A DNA stretch of 64,000 nt from Kiritimatiellia bacterium (GTDB lineage Bacteria; Verrucomicrobiota; Kiritimatiellia; WLWN01): positions 759,792 to 823,791 of the forward strand of contig WLWN01000001.1 in NCBI GenBank assembly GCA_012103575.1. Direction: 5' to 3'. Of this stretch, positions 59,010-64,000 are shown piece after piece. The notes below the pieces were generated by a model that was given only the letters and a program-made list of their open reading frames with translations, was not told the DNA's origin and ran no database searches. The stretch's first letter is position 1. Each line of letters begins with the position of its first letter. A program made the translations under genes and the position numbers.

Positions 59010-59590
59010 GGGTTGCGTTCTATTTTAAATAGGCACAAGTCAGTCAATTCTCGCGCGGTTCGGACTTCGAAGCATTCTAGAGTGCTTGGTCCACCTTTCA
59101 TACTTAGTGGCAAAGGACTCCGCAAACTTATGGACATCATTCCGTGCTTATGGCGGGGGACAGGCGAAGCTGACTTACCTGAAGCTCAAGGATCTGAACC
59201 CGTCTCCGACCTATGTCGATCTTGATGCAATCGACTCTCTCGCCAATGAAGACATCTGGGATGAGTTCCTGAACATTGAACTGGGGCATTGGGATAAAAA
59301 GCAACTTACGGAATTTAAGCGAAGAGGCAGGCTGTAAGGATCAATACGACAACTACTACCCTTGGATGTCTGCTTTCATGCATGGCCACTGGGCCGCACT
59401 GCATGACTCCGTATATGATACTTGCGGCAATCCACTACACCGTCTCCACCGGATTCCAAGAGAAGGAACCAGGCTTCTACCCGATGTGATCTCCAATGCC
59501 TGCCGGCTAATCGACCGCATTCTATTGTTAGTGGATCAATGCTATACTGACTTCAGCGACCGAGTGGAGATCGTAGGCAATGGTACATAA
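59010..59590 (+). pseudogene. DUF5677-like protein gene remnant
   Basis: The plus strand reads ECLVHLSYLVAKDSANLW, FRAYGGGQAKLTYLKLKDL and EDIWDEFLNIELGHWD, then changes frame at an A run near 59297 and continues NLRNLSEEAGCKDQYDNYY, SAFMHGHWAALHDSVYD and NPLHRLHRIPREG to TAA at 59588. The YYxW-HGHW and CGNPLHRLHR motifs belong to the DUF5677 group, proteins of unknown function often found in accessory regions. The N-terminal part cannot be read and the frame is broken, so it is a remnant. Confidence 0.7.
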
Positions 59591-59674
59591 AACGACAGTT
59601 GCCGAACCAGAGCCTGAAGCGTACGTGGACAAGCCGCGCCGCTTAGGCTACTCGATTAGCCACAGAGAATAAAT

Positions 59675-60465
59675 ATGGACTGGAAACAATTTATAGCTTC
59701 ATTAGTTGAAGATTTAGCCTGGCCATTTACTGTTTTGGCGGTCTTCTTTATTTTCAGATCCGAAGTTGGAAAGATGATAAGTAAAATAGCTGATCTAAAA
59801 TACAAGATCTAGAATTAGATTTTAACAAGGTAAAACATCAAGAAGAAGCATTGCACGAAGGTAGTGAGGAAAAGCCAACTGAGTCCGTTGAAGAAAACAC
59901 TATTTTCTCATCGCTTGAAGAACAAATTCTCGACTCCCTTGAAAAAGCACCAGCTGCCGCTATTCTCCTTGCATGGTCTTCAGTTGAGACAGCAATCGCT
60001 TCAGCAGTATCACGTTTAGCAATCTCACCTGAAAGTCCGTCATTACGTTCACCTCTTCATAATATAGATATGCTCTCAAAATACGGAGAACTCCCTAAAA
60101 ATAATGTTGTCTTGTTGCATGATATGAGAAATTTGAAAAATAAAACCAGCCATCATCAGGGAACATTAATGTCAATATCTCAAGATGATGCCGCTAGTTA
60201 TGTCAATCCTGGATCTGTCAGTTAAACGCGGTTTTCTGCACGAACCATTTGGGCCAAAAGGAATTACAAAAAAGCCTCGACGCACCCAGCGGGTGCGCCT
60301 GCGTTTTTTTGCAACCTTTTGCCTCCAAAGCATTCGCACAGAAATCCCACGTTTAACTGACGGATCCAGGTCAATGCGTCCTTTGATATGATCCACAACT
60401 TAAATCAAATGAAATCAAAGGCTAACCAGAGCGTGGAGCCTACCCGGAAAACGCCCGTTGATTGA
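59675..60465 (+). pseudogene. Membrane-anchored HEPN-like (DUF4145-like) protein gene, frameshifted and split by MITE copy 3
   Basis: ATG 59675 starts MDWKQFIASLVEDLAWP and one membrane helix (FTVLAVFFIF). A one-base loss near 59810 changes frame; the reading continues LELDFNKVKHQEEALHEG and a helical domain with AAAILLAWSSVETAIASAV and VVLLHDMRNLKNKTSHH, similar to HEPN/DUF4145 domains. The MITE enters after DDAASYVN. Removing it with one TCAAT repeat restores NASFDMIHNLNQMKSKA and an end at TGA 60463. Proteins of this type are frequent in defence-type accessory regions, but no nuclease motif can be assigned safely. Confidence 0.7.
60208..60370. mobile_element. 163-bp MITE, copy 3
   Basis: Same orientation as copy 1. 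The ends are CCTGGATCTGTCAG and CTGACGGATCCAGG, flanked by the 5-bp direct repeat TCAAT (60203-60207 and 60371-60375). It interrupts the coding sequence of the HEPN-like gene, which gives an empty-site reading frame to confirm the insertion. Confidence 0.93.
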
Positions 60466-60557
60466 GGCAATGTTTATGTGCCGGGGCGGCTCACGCTGAA
60501 CGTTCGCCGAAAAGAATAAAACTGGTCAAACCCCAAGAACTATAGTATATTGTAACA

Positions 60558-60749
60558 ATGAAAATACGTTTTACATATTGGAAAGAGGTCGACGGACACT
60601 ACCTTGGCTATCTGAACGATTATCCAGATCATTGGACGCAAGGCGACAGCCTTGATGACCTCAAAGAGCAAATAAAAGATCTACATGAAACATTTTCTGT
60701 GGAGCAAATTCCTGGTATCAGAAAAATTGAGGAGCTTGAGGTCGCTTGA
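60558..60749 (+). CDS. hicB: HicB-like antitoxin
   Basis: 63 residues beginning MKIRFTYWKEVDGHYLGYL and continuing DYPDHWTQGDSLDDLKEQI, the short HicB partial-RNase-H-fold pattern, with a C-terminal helix and tail IPGIRKIEELEVA. It lacks a separate DNA-binding domain, as in the short HicB class. Its TGA overlaps the start of the hicA-like gene (TTGA). The pair lies just after the MITE-disrupted gene and is one of few intact accessory genes here. HicB would neutralise HicA by direct binding. Confidence 0.8.
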   Translation: MKIRFTYWKEVDGHYLGYLNDYPDHWTQGDSLDDLKEQIKDLHETFSVEQIPGIRKIEELEVA

Positions 60750-60922
60750 AACGGCGCGACTTAATCAAGCAACTTGAAAAACAAGGTTGTACGCTACTAA
60801 GACACGGTGGCCGACACGATATTTACCACAACCCTCAATCCGGACACTCGGAACCAGTATCTCGGCACCGAGAAATTAACAAAATTTTGGAAAAACGAAT
60901 TATCCGCCATTTGGGTTCCTAA
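60746..60922 (+). CDS. hicA: HicA-like mRNA interferase toxin (TTG start)
   Basis: 58 residues reading LKRRDLIKQLEKQGCTLLRHG, then GRHDIYHNPQSG, EPVSRHREINKILEKRII and an end at TAA 60920. This is the complete double-stranded-RNA-binding-like HicA fold with the catalytic His in the GGRHDIY motif. The start is TTG at 60746, overlapping the hicB stop in a TTGA, so translation depends on hicB. The order antitoxin before toxin is the reverse of the classical E. coli hicAB but common elsewhere. It is too short to stand out by length alone. Confidence 0.82.
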   Translation: MKRRDLIKQLEKQGCTLLRHGGRHDIYHNPQSGHSEPVSRHREINKILEKRIIRHLGS

Positions 60923-61037
60923 GAAAAACATTAATTGGCGAACAAAATAAGGATTAGTTCTGACTGCGAAGCGGTCGGCGACTAATCCCTGGTTTAAGAA
61001 GCTGCGGGGCCTACCGCCTGTCCCCATCTTATAATTT

Positions 61038-61970
61038 TTAAATAATCACTTGTAGCCGTTTGTCATGTAGTGTGACATGAACTTCCGATGCATGTTCAGT
61101 AATCACATCGCCATCTGTATGTACGGGTAATGGTTTGCCACATGTAATGGTTAGTTTTTTACAGCGCGAAAAGGTGACCCTTGGTTCATCTATATGTGTC
61201 CCGCGTATTACTTTTAATAATAACGATAGAAATTGAAATCGATTGATAGGGGAAATCGTTCCTAGATCAAGAACCCCATCGTCGATGATCGCGGAGGGGA
61301 TGAGTCGAAATCCACCCCCTGTGCGAGATCCATTTGCAATGGATATCATTAAAAGGGGTTGAGAGACGGAATGGAGTTTACCTTCATCATCTTTCCATGA
61401 CATGTCGATTTGACTATAAATTGTCTTGTGCATAGCCCATAATGCCGCACAAAAATATAGGGGCATGCCTCGGATCCATTTTATTTTTTTGCTTTTGATA
61501 TTTATCTCCGCTTCAAATCCAATTCCTAGGTTGTTTGCAAAAAATCTTTTTGTGGATATTTGGTTATGATTCCATTGGACATAGCCGATGTCAACCGATC
61601 GTGTTTTCCCTCTTAAAATGGCTTGGGCGACCCTGTTTAGTGCTAAGGGCGGTCCAACATTTACAGCAAAGTCATTGCCACTTCCCATGGGTACAATGGC
61701 TAATGAGGATTTTTCTTTTGTCGAGGTATCGGCTTCTAACATGCCGTTGACGATTTCGTTGACCGTACCGTCACCGCCCACGGCTACGATTATTTTATGT
61801 CCTGTTTCTGCCCCTTGTTGAGCCAGTTGGCGGGCGTGTCCGGGGTGTAGGGTTTGTTCAAGCTCAAAAGGAATTCTAGCGGCTGATAAGGTATGTATTA
61901 GTCGGCTCTTTCGTCGGGCGGCATGATATCTGCCGGCTGTTGGATTAAAGATAACAAATACGGGGTTCAC
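61038..61970 (-). CDS. Diacylglycerol kinase-family lipid kinase
   Basis: 310 residues. The nucleotide-binding motifs are complete: FVIFNPTAGRYHAARR at the start, VAVGGDGTVNEIVNG near residue 63 and AIVPMGSGNDFAVN near 88, followed by the C-terminal beta-sandwich (IDDGVLDLGTISPINR, THIDEPRVTFSRCK). These proteins (DgkB/YegS type) phosphorylate diacylglycerol or related lipids at the membrane. It starts 1 base beyond the end of hemW and is probably cotranscribed with it. The gene appears functional. Confidence 0.9.
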   Translation of the reverse strand: MNPVFVIFNPTAGRYHAARRKSRLIHTLSAARIPFELEQTLHPGHARQLAQQGAETGHKIIVAVGGDGTVNEIVNGMLEADTSTKEKSSLAIVPMGSGNDFAVNVGPPLALNRVAQAILRGKTRSVDIGYVQWNHNQISTKRFFANNLGIGFEAEINIKSKKIKWIRGMPLYFCAALWAMHKTIYSQIDMSWKDDEGKLHSVSQPLLMISIANGSRTGGGFRLIPSAIIDDGVLDLGTISPINRFQFLSLLLKVIRGTHIDEPRVTFSRCKKLTITCGKPLPVHTDGDVITEHASEVHVTLHDKRLQVII

Positions 61971-61971
61971 A

Positions 61972-63126
61972 TCAGATCAATTCGGAAAAAATGGCATCAC
62001 TTACAAACAATCCTTCATCGGTTAGTTGAACTTTTTGATGGGTTTGTTGTAGTAAACCTTGTTCACAAAATTTCTCGATGTGTGACCCACACAATGTGTC
62101 GATATCAAACCCTGTTTGTTTTTTGAACTCATGGCGTGATACGCCTTCCAGTCGTCGAAGTCCTATCACAAGGGTTTCTCTTGCCTTGGCTTCAGGCTTA
62201 AGACACTCTTCGAAATGGCGCGCTGATTGGTCAGACAGCAACCTGTTGCAGTATTTTTTTAGGTTGGGAATATTGCTGTATCGTACACCTCCCCAATGCG
62301 AATGGGACGAAGGACCACATCCAATATATTCTTTTCCACTCCAATAGATGAGGTTATGTTGGCATTCATAATGGGGTTTTGCATAGTTGGAAATTTCATA
62401 GTGTTTATATCCCGCTTGAGTGAATTTGCTTCTTATCTTTTCAAACTGATCTCTTTCTTCTTCGCTATGAACTTCTTGAACAAATCCTTTGTCGCGTAGC
62501 TTGGTTAGGGGGGTTCCTTCTTCGAAAGTTAAGCAGTAGAAGGAAGTGTGTTCAGGATCTAATGTAATGATTTTTTCTGCATCTTCAAAATGAGTTTTAA
62601 ATGTTGACCCAGGAATTCCGTATATAATGTCGAGATTGAGATTGGTAAACCCACCATCTCGCAATAAATGGTATCCTTCAATGGCTTCTTGAGCTGAATG
62701 AATTCTTCCGAGAAACTCTAAGTTCCGAGCATCAAACGATTGGACGCCCAGGGAAATTCTGTTAATCCCTTTTTGGTGCATGATGCGCGTTTTGCTTTGT
62801 GTGAGTGTTCCTGGATTTGATTCGCAGGTCCATTCTTTGACCTGACGAATGTCAACATGTTGATGGATCATATCTAATAATCTTGAGAAATCTGTATCGG
62901 ATAATTCGGTCGGTGTTCCACCCCCCATGAAAAGGGTTGTGGGTGTGAAAGGGGAGGGGAGGCGTTGTAACTCGACCTCTAGCGCGTCAAGAAATTCAGT
63001 GTTGTCATGTTGTTCATGTGATGTAAGCCGATTGGCAATCGATTGAGTCTCTAGCGCTTCGGAATAGAAGTCACAATATAAACATTTGCGTACACAGAAC
63101 GGAATGTGGATATATAGACCGTACAT
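61972..63126 (-). CDS. hemW: HemW-type radical SAM heme chaperone / coproporphyrinogen III oxidase-like
   Basis: 384 residues. The radical SAM motif IPFCVRKCLYCDFYS (CxxxCxxC) is near residue 10, then FMGGGTPTELS, ESNPGTLTQSK and RISLGVQSFD. The SNYAKPHYECQHNLIYW and GCGPSSHSHWGG motifs and the C-terminal HemN domain (ETLVIGLRRLEGVSR) are typical of HemW. The CNDFxxxx motif that marks true HemN is not present, favouring a heme chaperone role. It lies between dctP and the lipid kinase on the minus strand. Confidence 0.93.
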   Translation of the reverse strand: MYGLYIHIPFCVRKCLYCDFYSEALETQSIANRLTSHEQHDNTEFLDALEVELQRLPSPFTPTTLFMGGGTPTELSDTDFSRLLDMIHQHVDIRQVKEWTCESNPGTLTQSKTRIMHQKGINRISLGVQSFDARNLEFLGRIHSAQEAIEGYHLLRDGGFTNLNLDIIYGIPGSTFKTHFEDAEKIITLDPEHTSFYCLTFEEGTPLTKLRDKGFVQEVHSEEERDQFEKIRSKFTQAGYKHYEISNYAKPHYECQHNLIYWSGKEYIGCGPSSHSHWGGVRYSNIPNLKKYCNRLLSDQSARHFEECLKPEAKARETLVIGLRRLEGVSRHEFKKQTGFDIDTLCGSHIEKFCEQGLLQQTHQKVQLTDEGLFVSDAIFSELI

Positions 63127-63164
63127 TGTTTAAAATCCGAAGTTGAAAGAAGGATAAAACATCT

Positions 63165-64000
63165 TCAAGAGCAATCCATCCTGAACGCCGTATATGCCTG
63201 TTCAGACGTTCCGAACCATGTGTTGGAAGTCTTCTTGAATTTCTTCCATGCGGTATATACTTTATTGTAGGTTGCATTTCTTGTGGCTAATTCTTCTAGT
63301 TTACTCTTCGTCTCTTGTTGAGCGGTGGCCATGATATCGTCTGAAAACCGACGCAATACAACCCCTCTCTTTAGTAAACGGGCTAGGGCCGCTGGATTTT
63401 GAGCATCATATTTTGCCAACATGGCTTGAGAGGCTTCGGCCGCCGCTACTTCGATGGCTTTTTGGTAGAGTGCAGGTAATGTGTCCCATGCTTTTTTATT
63501 CACTAAAAAAGATAAACTAGGTCCTGGTTCCCACCAGCCTGGATAATAATAATTTTTAGCCGCCTGATAGAAACCTAGCTTTTCGTCATCATAAGGACCG
63601 ACCCATTCGGTCGCATCAATTGCGCCGCGCTCGAGGGCGGGATAGATATCTCCTCCGGCTAATACTTGTACGTTTACACCCAATCGATCCATGACTTGGC
63701 CGCCTATACCCGGAATACGCATTCTCAAGCCTTTGAGATCATTGACGGAATGAATTTCTTGCCGAAACCAACCGCCCATTTGAGCACCGGTATTTCCTCC
63801 AGGAAATGAAAGAACGTTAAAATCAGCGTATAGTTCACGCATCAGTCCCAAGCCTCCACCTTCGTAAAGCCAAGACATTTGTTGCCGAGCGGTTAACCCA
63901 AAAGGGATCGCGGTATCGAACGAGAACGTTGGGTTTTTACCGATATAATAATAGCCCGCGGTATGTCCCATCTGAACGCTGCCTTGGTGTACAGTATCTA
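63165..64000 (-). CDS. TRAP transporter substrate-binding protein (DctP family), 5' end outside window
   Basis: The frame is still open at base 64000 (the last visible residues read DTVHQGSVQMGHT), so the N-terminus is missing. The visible 270-odd residues include FPGGNTGAQMGGWF with the conserved carboxylate-binding Arg region (GLRMRIPGIGGQVM), ATEWVGPYDDEKLGF and a Trp/Tyr-rich PGWWEPGPSLSF segment. It would bind organic or keto acids in the periplasm and deliver them to DctQM, whose genes should lie beyond the right edge or elsewhere. The stop is 38 bases before the hemW start. Confidence 0.92.
   Translation of the reverse strand, partial: DTVHQGSVQMGHTAGYYYIGKNPTFSFDTAIPFGLTARQQMSWLYEGGGLGLMRELYADFNVLSFPGGNTGAQMGGWFRQEIHSVNDLKGLRMRIPGIGGQVMDRLGVNVQVLAGGDIYPALERGAIDATEWVGPYDDEKLGFYQAAKNYYYPGWWEPGPSLSFLVNKKAWDTLPALYQKAIEVAAAEASQAMLAKYDAQNPAALARLLKRGVVLRRFSDDIMATAQQETKSKLEELATRNATYNKVYTAWKKFKKTSNTWFGTSEQAYTAFRMDCS

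Noticed and set aside
1..64000. CRISPR array or prophage
   Set aside because: No regularly spaced direct repeats and no capsid, tail, terminase or lysis genes were seen.

Overview
The window looks like a chromosomal segment of a Gram-negative bacterium whose genome is decaying. Gram-negative character is supported by a type II secretion/type IV pilus ATPase and inner-membrane protein pair, an outer-membrane barrel gene, a periplasmic TRAP binding protein and many Sec-type signal peptides. The secreted calcium-repeat and beta-helix proteins, Rhs protein and the abundant orphan family at 20088-22664 recall Verrucomicrobiota/Kiritimatiellota/Lentisphaerota/Planctomycetota, but no rRNA or marker set is present and this placement is weak. 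Intact housekeeping genes (thrC, deoB, thrS, infC, xseA, hemW, gspE/gspF, a two-component pair) sit among many accessory genes broken by single-base nonsense changes, frameshifts and insertion sequences. Together with a retained polyketide synthase this resembles a host-restricted symbiont in an intermediate stage of reduction; that lifestyle is inference.

Layout. 1-4476: terminal KS-DH-ACP-TE module of an AT-less (trans-AT type) polyketide synthase entering from the left edge, followed by a 163-bp MITE. 4794-8276: a three-gene exported set (thioredoxin-like protein, GNDxY-repeat protein, HEAT-repeat protein), then thrC. 9852-16437: a large Rhs/YD-repeat polymorphic-toxin gene, now a pseudogene whose 3' end was cut by an IS1380-family copy. 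16438-25640: accessory zone with IS1380, two IS630 copies, a tRNA relic, a broken orphan-family gene, toxin-antitoxin remnants and three broken secreted-protein genes. 25964-32661: deoB, tRNA-Leu, an IS30 element inside a secreted-protein gene, gspE-gspF and a PP2C fragment. 32790-36083: second MITE, an orphan mbtH with a small partner gene, ymdB-like phosphoesterase and xseA. 36184-41561: lhr-type helicase pseudogene carrying the third IS630. 41730-44059: thrS-infC. 44084-47660: outer-membrane protein gene split by an IS1380 copy that itself contains an IS30. 47836-49770: tRNA-Ala, a small membrane protein and a decayed Rieske oxygenase/reductase pair. 49911-54160: IS1380 copy, then an NtrB/NtrC-like pair. 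54518-60465: PIN pseudogene, the longest IS1380 copy, an IS3 element, a DUF5677-like pseudogene and a HEPN-like membrane gene split by the third MITE. 60558-64000: a hicBA toxin-antitoxin pair and a minus-strand dctP-hemW-dagK run.

The most unusual thread is the mobile-element economy. Four IS1380 copies all carry the same amber codon inside the transposase frame, two share an identical 104-bp deletion formed between short direct repeats, and three identical-length MITEs carry the same terminal 14 bp and make 5-bp target duplications, so they are probably moved in trans by the same transposase. The MITE core is a hairpin between A and T tracts and may act as a portable two-way terminator. No CRISPR array, rRNA operon or prophage was seen.
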